A stretch of 64,000 nucleotides of DNA, from NCBI GenBank assembly GCA_014138095.1, contig JACGXE010000008.1:159574-223573 (forward strand). The letters run 5' to 3'. The DNA comes from Ochrobactrum sp. RH2CCR150 (GTDB taxonomy: Bacteria > Pseudomonadota > Alphaproteobacteria > Rhizobiales > Rhizobiaceae). This document shows, piece after piece, positions 18,481 through 26,515 of this stretch. Made by a program: the position numbers and the translations under genes. Every line of letters starts with the position of its first letter. Within the stretch, counting starts at the first letter, position 1. The notes below the pieces were generated by a model. It ran no database searches and was not told the origin of the DNA. It saw nothing but the letters and a program-made list of their open reading frames with translations.

Positions 18481-19137
18481 ATGGCTGATCTTCCGGACAC
18501 ACTCCTCTCGGGTTACAAAACCTTCATGACGGAGCATTTCGCACGGGAAACCGCGCGCTATCGCGAACTGGCGGAAAAAGGACAATCACCGGAAACTCTG
18601 GTTATTGCCTGCTGCGATTCCCGCGCTGCTCCCGAAACAATCTTCAACTCTGCGCCCGGCGAAATCTTCGTCCTGCGCAATGTTGCCAATCTCATTCCCC
18701 CTTACGAGCCCGACGGCGAGTTTCATGCGGCATCGGCTGCGCTGGAATTCGCAGTGCAAAGCCTCAAGGTGAAGCACATCGTGGTCATGGGCCATGGACG
18801 ATGCGGCGGCATCAAAGCTGCGCTCGATACGGAAAGCGCGCCTCTGTCGCCCGGTGATTTCATCGGCAAGTGGATGAGTCTGATTGCGCCTGCGGCTGAA
18901 GCTGTCAGCGGCAACAGCCTGATGACGCCGACCGAGCGCCAGACAGCACTGGAGCGCATTTCGATCCGCTATTCGCTGAATAATCTGCGCACCTTCCCTT
19001 GCGTCGATATTCTGGAGAAGAAGGGCAAGCTCAGCCTGCACGGCGCATGGTTCGATATTTCGACCGGTGAGCTTTGGGTAATGGATCACCAGACCGGCGA
19101 TTTCAAACGCCCTGAAGCCGGCGAACCCATTTTGTAA
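18481..19137 (+). CDS. beta-class carbonic anhydrase
   Basis: A 218-residue zinc enzyme interconverting CO2 and bicarbonate. Zinc and active-site residues are C44-x-D46-x-R48 in ACCDSR and H105 and C108 in GHGRCGG, all present. AAGGA precedes the ATG. It ends in a strong terminator. Length and motifs fit beta-CA of the Can/CynT type, and no cyanate genes are near. The call is secure. Confidence 0.95.
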   Translation: MADLPDTLLSGYKTFMTEHFARETARYRELAEKGQSPETLVIACCDSRAAPETIFNSAPGEIFVLRNVANLIPPYEPDGEFHAASAALEFAVQSLKVKHIVVMGHGRCGGIKAALDTESAPLSPGDFIGKWMSLIAPAAEAVSGNSLMTPTERQTALERISIRYSLNNLRTFPCVDILEKKGKLSLHGAWFDISTGELWVMDHQTGDFKRPEAGEPIL

Positions 19138-19156
19138 ATCTTGCCAGACGGCAATA

Positions 19157-19185
19157 AAAAGCCCCGGTTTGACCGGGGCTTTTTT
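19157..19185 (+). terminator. intrinsic terminator of carbonic anhydrase gene
   Basis: AAAAGCCCCGGT, a short loop, ACCGGGGCTTTT and more T residues; a classic Rho-independent terminator 19 bp past the stop. It is symmetric enough to serve the convergent transglycosylase gene too. Confidence 0.9.
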
Positions 19186-19231
19186 AGTTTCAGAACATGA
19201 GGAGCGCTTCAGCAGCGCTCCATCATTCTTC

Positions 19232-20053
19232 TTAATTCCCGTCGATAGCCTTGCCCATGACGGCGATGGCGCGCTGGTAAACCTGCGCTGCATTCCAGCC
19301 CTGAATCGCGCCGTAATTCGGCTCACCCGGCTGATAGCCTGCACCACGGCTCCAGCCATGGCCAACCAGGAAGTTGGCGGTCGAATGAAGAGCGTCCGCC
19401 TTGTTCTTCAGATCGAAATGGGCACCGCCCGAACCGCTGACGCCGTATTTCAGGACGTTTGCCGGCATGAACTGGGTCTGGCCAACTTCACCATGCATGG
19501 CGCCGACAGCCTGCGGGCTGAGGTCGCCCTGATCGACGAGCTTGAGTGCGGCATAGAGCTGTTCGGTGAAATATTCGGTACGGCGGCAGTCATAGGCCAG
19601 CGTTGCAACGGCCGAAACCGTGTTCTGCTTGCCCAGATAGTTGCCGAAGCCGGTTTCCATGCCCCAGATCGCGATCAGCGGACCGGCAGGAACACCGTAA
19701 CGCTTTTCGATATTGGCGAAGAGAGCCGCATTCTGCGCCTTCATGGCCTTGCCGCGCTTGATGATCGTATCCGCGCCGCGCTTCTTCATGAAGTCTTCGA
19801 AGGAGAGCTTGAAGCTCTTCTGGTTGCGGTCGGCATTGATGGTGGCCTGCGCATATTTGGTGCTGGCCAGCGCGCTGATGCCCGCCTTGCCAACGCCGCG
19901 CGATGGCGCTTCCTTCAGGGTCTGCTGCAGCCACGCATTGTAACCGGCAGCATTATTGCCGCATTGTGCGGCCTGCGCCGCGCCTGCACCCGCAAACATG
20001 CCCGCTGCAAGAACTGTCGCCGCCCAAATCCGGCCCTTGGCAGTCAACGCCAT
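19232..20053 (-). CDS. lytic murein transglycosylase (MltB-like, SLT_2)
   Basis: A 273-residue periplasmic protein. The signal peptide covers about residues 1-29 (AAQAAQ). The catalytic glutamate is E133 in WGMETGFGN, followed by GEVGQTQFMP, a variant of the GAxGxxQFMP signature. Such enzymes cleave peptidoglycan glycan strands to 1,6-anhydro-muropeptides. There is no lipobox and no C-terminal peptidoglycan-binding domain, so it is a soluble single-domain form. It is divergent from ffh across a 378-bp gap. Confidence 0.92.
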   Translation of the reverse strand: MALTAKGRIWAATVLAAGMFAGAGAAQAAQCGNNAAGYNAWLQQTLKEAPSRGVGKAGISALASTKYAQATINADRNQKSFKLSFEDFMKKRGADTIIKRGKAMKAQNAALFANIEKRYGVPAGPLIAIWGMETGFGNYLGKQNTVSAVATLAYDCRRTEYFTEQLYAALKLVDQGDLSPQAVGAMHGEVGQTQFMPANVLKYGVSGSGGAHFDLKNKADALHSTANFLVGHGWSRGAGYQPGEPNYGAIQGWNAAQVYQRAIAVMGKAIDGN

Positions 20054-20431
20054 TCTTATCTCCTTGTGAGTGATCTGCTGTGAACTGTTCCGCGAAAATG
20101 ATTCGCCTTATGCGGGAATTTGCCATTCCCACACCGTAATGTCATCGGCGGATATGCGCTAAATCGGGTGAAAGAACGGCAAAACGACCGAGTTTTGCTT
20201 GACATTCCGCACTTTGAGCCCTAATCCACCCCTCAATCTATCCGCGATCTTCAGAACGCGAGCCACCGACCGGGACCCATTTTGGTATAAAGCGATCCCG
20301 GAGGTCCACATCCGACAGCGCGTTGCGCCCTCGGGTGCTGTATCGCTTTGGGTGCTTCTTGAACTGGCAGACACGCGGGACGATCTATCCCGGATAAGCC
20401 TCCCGCCTACTCCCGGATATAAGGAAACGCG
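20054..20431. other. long divergent intergenic region upstream of ffh
   Basis: 378 bp between divergent genes. It holds a candidate ffh promoter at about 20199-20227 and then a GC-rich leader of roughly 200 bases with several short inverted repeats. I see no open frame with a convincing product and no recognisable RNA family. Confidence 0.5.
20199..20227 (+). promoter_or_regulatory. candidate ffh promoter
   Basis: A perfect -35 box TTGACA (20199-20204) and, after 17 bases, a weak -10 box TAATCC (20222-20227). If used, the ffh transcript would carry a leader of about 200 nt. Confidence 0.4.
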
Positions 20432-21994
20432 ATGTTTGAATCACTTCAGGAGCGTCTTGGCTCCATCCTGAACGGCCTCACCGGACGCGGCGCTCTCTCT
20501 GAAAGCGACGTGACGGCAGCGCTGCGCGAAGTGCGTCGTGCGCTCATTGAAGCCGACGTTTCGCTGGAAGTGGTTCGTTCCTTTACCGACCGCGTTCGTG
20601 AGAAGGCAGTCGGCGCAGAGATTCTCAAGAGCATCAAGCCCGGCCAGATGGTCGTTAAGATCGTCCATGACGAGCTTATCGAAATGCTCGGCACCGAAGG
20701 CGTTTCCATTGATCTCAACGCGCCTGCGCCAGTCGTCATTATGATGGTCGGCTTGCAGGGTTCGGGTAAGACGACCTCCACCGGCAAGATCGCCAAGCGC
20801 CTCACCGAGCGCCAGCGCAAGAAAGTACTGATGGCGTCGCTCGATACGCGCCGTCCGGCCGCGCAGGAGCAGCTTCGTCAGCTGGGCATCCAGACCGGCG
20901 TCGACACGCTGCCGATCATCGCCGGTCAAACGCCGGTCGAAATCGCCAAGCGCGCCGTTCAGGCCGCCAAGCTTGGCGCGCATGATGTCGTCATTCTCGA
21001 CACCGCCGGCCGCACGCATATTGACGAGCCGCTGATGGTGGAAATGGCGGATATCCGCAAGGCCGCCAATCCGCATGAAATTCTGCTCGTTGCCGACAGC
21101 CTGACCGGTCAGGACGCTGTCAATCTGGCGCGCAATTTTGATGAACGCGTCGGCATCACCGGTATCGTTCTGACCCGTATGGACGGTGACGGTCGTGGCG
21201 GTGCAGCCCTTTCGATGCGCGCGATCACCGGCAAGCCGATCAAGCTGATCGCCACCGGCGAAAAAATGGATGCGCTTGAGGAATTCTATCCCAAGCGTAT
21301 TGCCGACCGTATTCTCGGTATGGGCGATATTGTTTCGCTCGTCGAAAAAGCTGCTGAAAACATCGACGCGGAAAAAGCCGCTGCGATGGCCAAGAAGATG
21401 CAGTCCGGCAAGTTTGATCTCAACGATCTCGCCGACCAGCTGGGCCAGATGAAGAAGCTCGGCGGCATGGGCGGCATCATGGGCATGATGCCCGGCATGG
21501 GCAAGATGAAGGATCAGGTTGCTGCAGCCGGTCTCGACGACAAGGTCTTTGACCGCCAGCTCGCCATTATCGGTTCCATGACCAAGGCTGAGCGCGCCAA
21601 TCCGGACCTGTTGAAGCACAGCCGCAAGCAGCGCATTGCCAAGGGTTCCGGTACCAACGCCGCTGACATCAACAAGCTTCTCAAGATGCACCGCCAGATG
21701 GCCGACATGATGAAAGTCATGGGCAAGGGCAAGGGCGGAATGATGAAGCAGATGATGGGCGGTCTTGCCAGCAAGATGGGCCTTGGTGGCGGCATGGGCG
21801 GCCTCGGCGGCATGCCGGATCTGTCGAAGATGGACCCGAAGCAGCTTGAAGCGCTTGCCAAGCAGGCGGAAGCGGCTGGTCTGACGAAAGGCGGCGGCTT
21901 GCCTGGACTTTCTGGCGGCGGTCTCCCCGGTTTGGGCGGCCCCAAGCTTCCGGGTCTTGGTGGCGGCCTTCCAGGTCTGCCGAAGAAGAAGTGA
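20432..21994 (+). CDS. ffh: signal recognition particle protein Ffh
   Basis: A 520-residue SRP54 GTPase that binds 4.5S RNA and signal sequences of nascent membrane proteins and docks to FtsY. Order: N domain, G domain with P-loop GLQGSGKTTS near residue 107 and DTAGRT, DSLTGQDAV, TRMDGDGRGG, and a methionine-rich M domain from about residue 325. It ends in a long Gly/Pro/Leu-rich tail (GGLPGL repeats, about 30 residues longer than E. coli Ffh). AAGGA precedes the ATG. The stop overlaps a possible GTG start of the next gene. Confidence 0.97.
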   Translation: MFESLQERLGSILNGLTGRGALSESDVTAALREVRRALIEADVSLEVVRSFTDRVREKAVGAEILKSIKPGQMVVKIVHDELIEMLGTEGVSIDLNAPAPVVIMMVGLQGSGKTTSTGKIAKRLTERQRKKVLMASLDTRRPAAQEQLRQLGIQTGVDTLPIIAGQTPVEIAKRAVQAAKLGAHDVVILDTAGRTHIDEPLMVEMADIRKAANPHEILLVADSLTGQDAVNLARNFDERVGITGIVLTRMDGDGRGGAALSMRAITGKPIKLIATGEKMDALEEFYPKRIADRILGMGDIVSLVEKAAENIDAEKAAAMAKKMQSGKFDLNDLADQLGQMKKLGGMGGIMGMMPGMGKMKDQVAAAGLDDKVFDRQLAIIGSMTKAERANPDLLKHSRKQRIAKGSGTNAADINKLLKMHRQMADMMKVMGKGKGGMMKQMMGGLASKMGLGGGMGGLGGMPDLSKMDPKQLEALAKQAEAAGLTKGGGLPGLSGGGLPGLGGPKLPGLGGGLPGLPKKK

Positions 21995-21999
21995 GCATT

Positions 22000-22311
22000 A
22001 TGAGCGACGAACAGAACACTGCACCCGCCGAACTTCTGTCACTGCGTGCCTCCATCGACAATATCGATGCGGCGCTGATCCATATGCTGGCCGAACGCTT
22101 CCGCTGCACAAAGGCAGTGGGCGTGCTGAAGGCCGAACGGGGCCTCGCCCCGGCTGACCCGGCTCGCGAAAAGCGTCAGGTCGAGCGCCTTCGCGCTCTG
22201 GCCGTCGACGCCCATCTCGACCCCGATTTCGCCGAAAAATTCCTGAACTTCATCGTGAAGGAAGTCATTCGGCATCATGAGCATGCCGCTGCCAATCACA
22301 GCGGAAAATAA
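22000..22311 (+). CDS. chorismate mutase (AroQ type)
   Basis: A 103-residue all-helical enzyme converting chorismate to prephenate for Phe/Tyr synthesis. The pattern LRASIDNIDAALIHMLAERF, then K and VGVLKAERGL, with R-x-x-R downstream matches the monofunctional alphaproteobacterial AroQ clade found next to ffh. Either the ATG at 22000 or an in-frame GTG at 21991 overlapping the ffh stop could be the start. It lies in the ffh-rpsP gene series. Confidence 0.88.
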   Translation: MSDEQNTAPAELLSLRASIDNIDAALIHMLAERFRCTKAVGVLKAERGLAPADPAREKRQVERLRALAVDAHLDPDFAEKFLNFIVKEVIRHHEHAAANHSGK

Positions 22312-22337
22312 ATAGCCGATAACGGCTTGATCCATTG

Positions 22338-22372
22338 CCCTGACGGGCAGAACTACCGATAGCCCGTCAGGG
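22338..22372 (+). promoter_or_regulatory. stem-loop in the rpsP leader
   Basis: A perfect 11-bp inverted repeat (CCCTGACGGGC at 22338-22348 with 22362-22372) with a 13-nt loop, ending 28 bases before the rpsP start. It lacks a T-run. It could be a processing or regulatory structure, or a weak terminator after the chorismate mutase gene. Confidence 0.55.
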
Positions 22373-22400
22373 CCAAACAATTGTCTAAAGGAAAGAAAAA

Positions 22401-22808
22401 ATGTCCCTCAAGATTCGTCTCGCCCGCGCTGGCTCCAAGAAGCGTCCTTACTACCACGTCGTCGTTGCCGACGTCCGCAGCCCGCGTGACGGCCGTTTCA
22501 TCGAAACCGTTGGCGCATGGAACCCGATGCTGGCCAAGGACGCTGAACGCGTAAAGCTCGACGCCGACCGCATCCAGCATTGGATCGCTCAGGGCGCACA
22601 GCCGACCGATCGCGTTCTGCGCTTCCTCGACCAGGCTGGCATTGCCAAGCGTCCGGCTCGCAGCAACCCGACCAAGGGTGAGCCAGGTAAGAAGGCTCAG
22701 GAGCGTATCGCTCTGGCCAAGCAGGCTGAAGAAGAAGCTGCTGCCAAGGCTGCAGAAGCCGCTGCTGCTGCAGCTGCTCCGGCTGAAGAAGCTGCTGCAA
22801 GCGAATAA
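22401..22808 (+). CDS. rpsP: 30S ribosomal protein S16
   Basis: A 135-residue ribosomal protein. The first 80 residues ([26 protein letters not shown]... and the IGAWNPM-like block) are canonical. The last 50 form a Glu/Ala/Lys-rich tail, long but usual for Rhizobiales. AAAGGA precedes the ATG. In related genomes rimM, trmD and rplS commonly follow; here a terminator and an unrelated convergent gene follow instead. Confidence 0.97.
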   Translation: MSLKIRLARAGSKKRPYYHVVVADVRSPRDGRFIETVGAWNPMLAKDAERVKLDADRIQHWIAQGAQPTDRVLRFLDQAGIAKRPARSNPTKGEPGKKAQERIALAKQAEEEAAAKAAEAAAAAAAPAEEAAASE

Positions 22809-22834
22809 TCTTTCGCGCAGTTTGCGTGTTTGAG

Positions 22835-22860
22835 AAAGCGGCGGAGCAATCCGCCGCTTT
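22835..22860 (+). terminator. intrinsic terminator of rpsP
   Basis: AAAGCGGCGGA, loop GCAA, TCCGCCGCTTT, then more T residues; an 11-bp perfect stem with a GNRA-type loop. It also faces the end of the convergent MarR-GNAT gene. Confidence 0.9.
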
Positions 22861-22864
22861 TCTT

Positions 22865-23827
22865 TTATGCACTGGCCTTCATTTGTCCGGAAAGACTTGC
22901 CGTGAGGTCTAACTCCCACGTCTGGCCGATCAAATCGACACCGAAGGAATGGTGCGGCGCTTCTTCGACAAGCCTGAACCCAGCCCGCTCATAAAGACGC
23001 CGTGCAGCTGTCAGCACACTATTCGTCCAGAGTGTGAGGCGCTCATCGCCGACAGCACGTGCACGCTCGATGCAGGCGTTGACGAGCTTCGCTCCGACAC
23101 CCGCGCCCCGCGCATCCGGTTCGACATAGAGCAGACGCAGCTTGCCAAGTTTAGGCTGGTCGCCCTTGACCAGAAAGACCGATCCCACGATGCGACCGTC
23201 GATTTCCGCCACCCATGCCGCATCATGCGCAGGGTCGAAAGCCTGCTTGAAATCGGCGAGAATGCGGGCGACGAGTGCTTCATAATCATTGTTCCAGCCA
23301 TATTCGCCGGTATAGAGAACGGCTTGGCGATGGATGATCCAGCCGAGATCACCGGCTTTGAGATCACGCAAGAGCACCTGCCCGGTCTGACCTTCGTCGA
23401 AAACGCGCATGATCGCATCGGTTGCCGTCAGCAGATCGCGGCGGCGGTCAGGTTGTAAACCATCGAGAAGTTCGCCCACGGCATCGCAGGTATTGCGCTC
23501 CAGAGCGCTGAATGTCGTGCAGCCAGCCTCGGTCAACAGAATGGGGCGGCTGCGACCGCCTTCCGGATGCGGCTCCGTCTCGATCAATCCGCGCTCTGTG
23601 AAGCGCTTCAATGTCCTGCTCAGCTGGCCACGGTCAAGTCCCAGCGCCCGCATGATATCCGCGGCAGTCGGCGCGGAACGATGTGCGATTTCGTAAAGAA
23701 TGCGCGCCTCGGTCAAGGTGAACGGGCTCTTGTCGAGATGAGCGTTCAACAGGCCAAGGCGGCGCGTATAGACACGATTGAAAGCGCGCAATGCGCCAAT
23801 GTCATCTCGCTTTTCCACTTCCGTCAT
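22865..23827 (-). CDS. MarR-type regulator fused to GNAT acetyltransferase
   Basis: A 320-residue two-domain protein. Residues about 10-150 are a MarR winged helix (RAPTAADIMRALGLDRGQLSRTL, then GLIETEPHPEGGR); residues about 165-310 are a GNAT domain with the acetyl-CoA loop DARGAGVGAKLV and the late YERAGFRL. The fusion is known in Rhizobiales, but its small-molecule substrate is not. The ATG at 23827 is the first that gives a MarR-like N-terminus. A 17-bp palindrome lies about 57 bp upstream, so autoregulation is likely. Confidence 0.85.
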   Translation of the reverse strand: MTEVEKRDDIGALRAFNRVYTRRLGLLNAHLDKSPFTLTEARILYEIAHRSAPTAADIMRALGLDRGQLSRTLKRFTERGLIETEPHPEGGRSRPILLTEAGCTTFSALERNTCDAVGELLDGLQPDRRRDLLTATDAIMRVFDEGQTGQVLLRDLKAGDLGWIIHRQAVLYTGEYGWNNDYEALVARILADFKQAFDPAHDAAWVAEIDGRIVGSVFLVKGDQPKLGKLRLLYVEPDARGAGVGAKLVNACIERARAVGDERLTLWTNSVLTAARRLYERAGFRLVEEAPHHSFGVDLIGQTWELDLTASLSGQMKASA

Positions 23828-23858
23828 CGCTTCATACGCCGTGGCGCGGCGTCTCCCT

Positions 23859-23903
23859 ATGTTGACTCTATCAATATCCAAAGTGTTGACTAAGTCAACA
23901 TAG
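23859..23903 (-). promoter_or_regulatory. palindromic operator/promoter of the MarR-GNAT gene
   Basis: A perfect 17-bp palindrome TGTTGACTAAGTCAACA (23884-23900) overlaps a TTGACT -35-like box, and a further TGTTGACT half-site lies at 23860-23867. Spacing of the two sites is about two helical turns, fitting dimer binding by the encoded MarR protein. Confidence 0.65.
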
Positions 23904-24063
23904 AGTTGAAACGCATGGCATACTCTCACCAAACGGACTGGACGAGGCGCGAAATTACGCTATCTTATTGATTTGACGGCTCGCATTTGCGTGATTGCGA
24001 ATATTCGGGCCACGACATCAGTATTCGGGCGCTTGGCAAAGCGTCCTTTTTCAGGAGAAACCC

Positions 24064-24687
24064 ATGTCGGCTGCGACGGTTGCCTCTTCTTTTTCTTTCC
24101 GCCGTATTTTCATTGCTCTTGGTCTCACCCTTCTTGTTCCGCTGCTCTCCGCATGCGGTTTCAACACGATCCCGACCAATGAGGAAAAGGCCAAGGCCGC
24201 CTGGAGCGAGGTGCAGAACCAGTACCAGCGCCGTGCCGATCTCGTGCCAAATCTGGTTGAGACCGTGAAGGGCTATGCGGCCCATGAAAAGGACACGCTG
24301 CAAGCGGTGATCGATGCGCGCGCCAAGGCGACGCAAGTGCAGATCACGCCGGAAACGCTCAACAATCCTGAACTCTTCAAGCAGTTCCAGGACAATCAGG
24401 CCAATCTCACCAGCGCCCTGTCGCGTCTGATGGTGGTGGTCGAGCGCTATCCGGACCTCAAGGCCAATCAGAACTTCCTCGCGCTGCAATCGCAGCTGGA
24501 AGGCACGGAAAACCGCATCGCCGTGGCGCGCCGCGACTATATTGAGGCGGTTCGCGTCTACAACACCACCCTGCGGACCATGCCAACTATGATCTGGACC
24601 TGGATCTGGTATCGCGACGCCCAGCCGATGCAAACCTTCAGCGCTGATGCTGGCAGCCAGGCAGCACCGCAAGTCAAGTTTAACTGA
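24064..24687 (+). CDS. LemA family lipoprotein
   Basis: A 207-residue envelope protein. A lipobox LLSAC with Cys31 follows the hydrophobic segment, then the four-helix LemA domain (VQNQYQRRADLVPNLVETVKG, then ARAKATQVQI, and LAFLQSQLEGTENRIAVAR-like text near 160-180). Function of the family is unclear. It leads a three-gene unit with two TPM-domain genes, a common pairing. The ATG at 24064 is preceded by AGGAG. Confidence 0.92.
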   Translation: MSAATVASSFSFRRIFIALGLTLLVPLLSACGFNTIPTNEEKAKAAWSEVQNQYQRRADLVPNLVETVKGYAAHEKDTLQAVIDARAKATQVQITPETLNNPELFKQFQDNQANLTSALSRLMVVVERYPDLKANQNFLALQSQLEGTENRIAVARRDYIEAVRVYNTTLRTMPTMIWTWIWYRDAQPMQTFSADAGSQAAPQVKFN

Positions 24688-24698
24688 CGGTCGCTACC

Positions 24699-25577
24699 GT
24701 GGCGGCGGGCACAGCATTTTCACGCGATCATCGCGGCCTTCACTGGCCGCGATACCTGTTTGCATGCATCGTTCTGTTGTTTTCCGCTATCCTGACCCTG
24801 CAACCGATGACGGTTGCCTATGCGCAGGACACGACGAAGCAGACACCCGCCCTCACCGGTCGGGTGGTCGACAATGCGGGCATCATCGATCCGGCGGAGC
24901 GTCAGCAACTGACCCAGAAACTGGCGGATTTTGAAGCCAAGTCGTCCGATCAGGTAGTGGTGGTGACGGTGCCGAGCCTCAATGGCGAAGACATCGAATC
25001 CTATTCAAACCGCCTGTTTCGTAGCTGGGCTCTTGGCCAGAAGCAGGAAAACAACGGCATCCTGCTCGTTGTCGCGCCGAACGACCGCAAGGTGCGTATC
25101 GAGGTCGGCTACGGGCTTGAAGGCACGATGACCGATGCGCTGTCGAGCGTTATCATCAACGGCACCATCATTCCCGCCTTTCGCACTGGCGATTATAGCG
25201 GCGGCATCGTGCAGGGCGTGGACGGCATTCTTTCCGTTCTATCCGGTGATGCAGCCGAACTTGAAGCGCGCGCCAAGCGCAATGCGCAAACCAGCTCGGA
25301 CGATGTGGACTGGGTTGCCGTCATCTTCATCACCTTCTGGTGCCTGATTTTCTTCGGCGGTTTCGGTTTCGCGGTGCTTGCCCCGATCTTCGGACGCAAG
25401 CTCGGCCCCGGGCGCTATGAGTGGCTGGGCATGACGATCAACACCAATTCAAGCGGCGGCTCCGGCGGTCGTGGTGGCGGCTGGGGCGGCGGCGGCTGGT
25501 CATCCGGTGGCGGTGGCGGCGGCTTTGGTGGCGGCGGCGGTTCATCGGGTGGCGGCGGCGCCTCGGGAAGCTGGTAG
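24699..25577 (+). CDS. TPM domain protein (YgcG family)
   Basis: A 292-residue membrane protein starting at GTG. A signal/anchor segment at about 20-42 (cleavage near AYAQ), a TPM domain at about 55-190 (VVDNAGIIDPAERQQL, then NNGILLVVAPNDRKVRIEVGYGLEG), one membrane helix at about 208-228, and a C-terminal tail of almost pure Gly/Ser with few Trp. TPM domains are linked to photosystem II repair in plants and are of unclear role in bacteria. It is 11 bp after lemA. Confidence 0.9.
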   Translation: MAAGTAFSRDHRGLHWPRYLFACIVLLFSAILTLQPMTVAYAQDTTKQTPALTGRVVDNAGIIDPAERQQLTQKLADFEAKSSDQVVVVTVPSLNGEDIESYSNRLFRSWALGQKQENNGILLVVAPNDRKVRIEVGYGLEGTMTDALSSVIINGTIIPAFRTGDYSGGIVQGVDGILSVLSGDAAELEARAKRNAQTSSDDVDWVAVIFITFWCLIFFGGFGFAVLAPIFGRKLGPGRYEWLGMTINTNSSGGSGGRGGGWGGGGWSSGGGGGGFGGGGGSSGGGGASGSW

Positions 25578-25589
25578 GGAGACGCGACG

Positions 25590-26231
25590 ATGAAGCATCA
25601 CACGCTGATTGGCGCTGAGGACCATACCCGCATTGCAGAGGCAATCCGGCAGGCGGAAGCCGAGACCAGCGGCGAAATCTACGCCGTTCTGGCGCGCAGC
25701 AGTGACGACTATTTCTTTGCAGCGGGTTTTGTCGCGACTTGCGGCATCCTGCTTGCTTCGGTCATCGCCGCCTTGCTCGCGCATTGGTACTGGTTTGATA
25801 TCAGCCTGCCGATGTTCGGCCTTGCCATTTTGGCCGCCTTCATTTCGGCGATGCTGGTTCTCTGGCTGTTGCCATCGATCCGCATGCTGCTGGTGCCGCG
25901 CCGTATCCGCTACAAGCGCGCCCATCTCAATGCGCTGCAACAATTCCTGGCGCGCAACGTCCACATCACGGAAAACCGCACCGGCATTCTGCTCTTCGTT
26001 TCCATGGCCGAACACTATGCCGAAGTCATCGCCGATGCCGGTATTCATGCACGTGTCGAACAGGACGAATGGAACGCCATTGTCGCAACGCTGATCCATC
26101 ATGCGTCGCGCTCGCAGATGGCGGAGGGGTTCGTCATGGCGATCGGTCAGGCGGGCACGCTTCTGGAAAAACACTTCCCCGCAGGCACTGACAATATTAA
26201 CGAATTGGACGATCATCTGATCGAACTTTGA
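25590..26231 (+). CDS. TPM domain membrane protein
   Basis: A 213-residue protein: an N-terminal acidic segment (EDHTRIAEAIRQAEAETSGEIYAV), two membrane helices at about 44-66 and 73-95, and a C-terminal TPM-like region with ITENRTGILLFVSMAEHYAEVIAD. It lacks the Gly-rich tail of the preceding gene and is 12 bp downstream, so it is in the same operon with lemA. The trio probably forms an inner-membrane complex; this is inference from conserved co-occurrence. Confidence 0.85.
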   Translation: MKHHTLIGAEDHTRIAEAIRQAEAETSGEIYAVLARSSDDYFFAAGFVATCGILLASVIAALLAHWYWFDISLPMFGLAILAAFISAMLVLWLLPSIRMLLVPRRIRYKRAHLNALQQFLARNVHITENRTGILLFVSMAEHYAEVIADAGIHARVEQDEWNAIVATLIHHASRSQMAEGFVMAIGQAGTLLEKHFPAGTDNINELDDHLIEL

Positions 26232-26515
26232 TAGCGCCTACATCTCAGAATCATCTACGACTTTGGTCTGAATTGTGGCGAAGCGGAGCCTTTTCCGCCG
26301 TCAACGGACGTCGTTTTATAGCGCACGGTGAATTTCTCCGGTATTTTTAGAAAAATTGCCCGAAGTTTTCGATATTTTGTTCCAAATTAAATGGATTAGA
26401 TGCCAATTTTCTGACTTTTCGGGAAATTTTTCGTTATTCGCAGCGATTTGTCATCGAAAGAAAAGTCTAATCTGCTAGTTTGGCGCGCATTGCCATCATG
26501 ACAGGAGTATCCGAC
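26232..26515. other. intergenic region upstream of NAD-glutamate dehydrogenase gene
   Basis: 284 bp, AT-rich from about 26330 to 26470. It should contain the promoter of the large dehydrogenase gene, but I cannot fix boxes with confidence. No further gene is seen. Confidence 0.4.
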
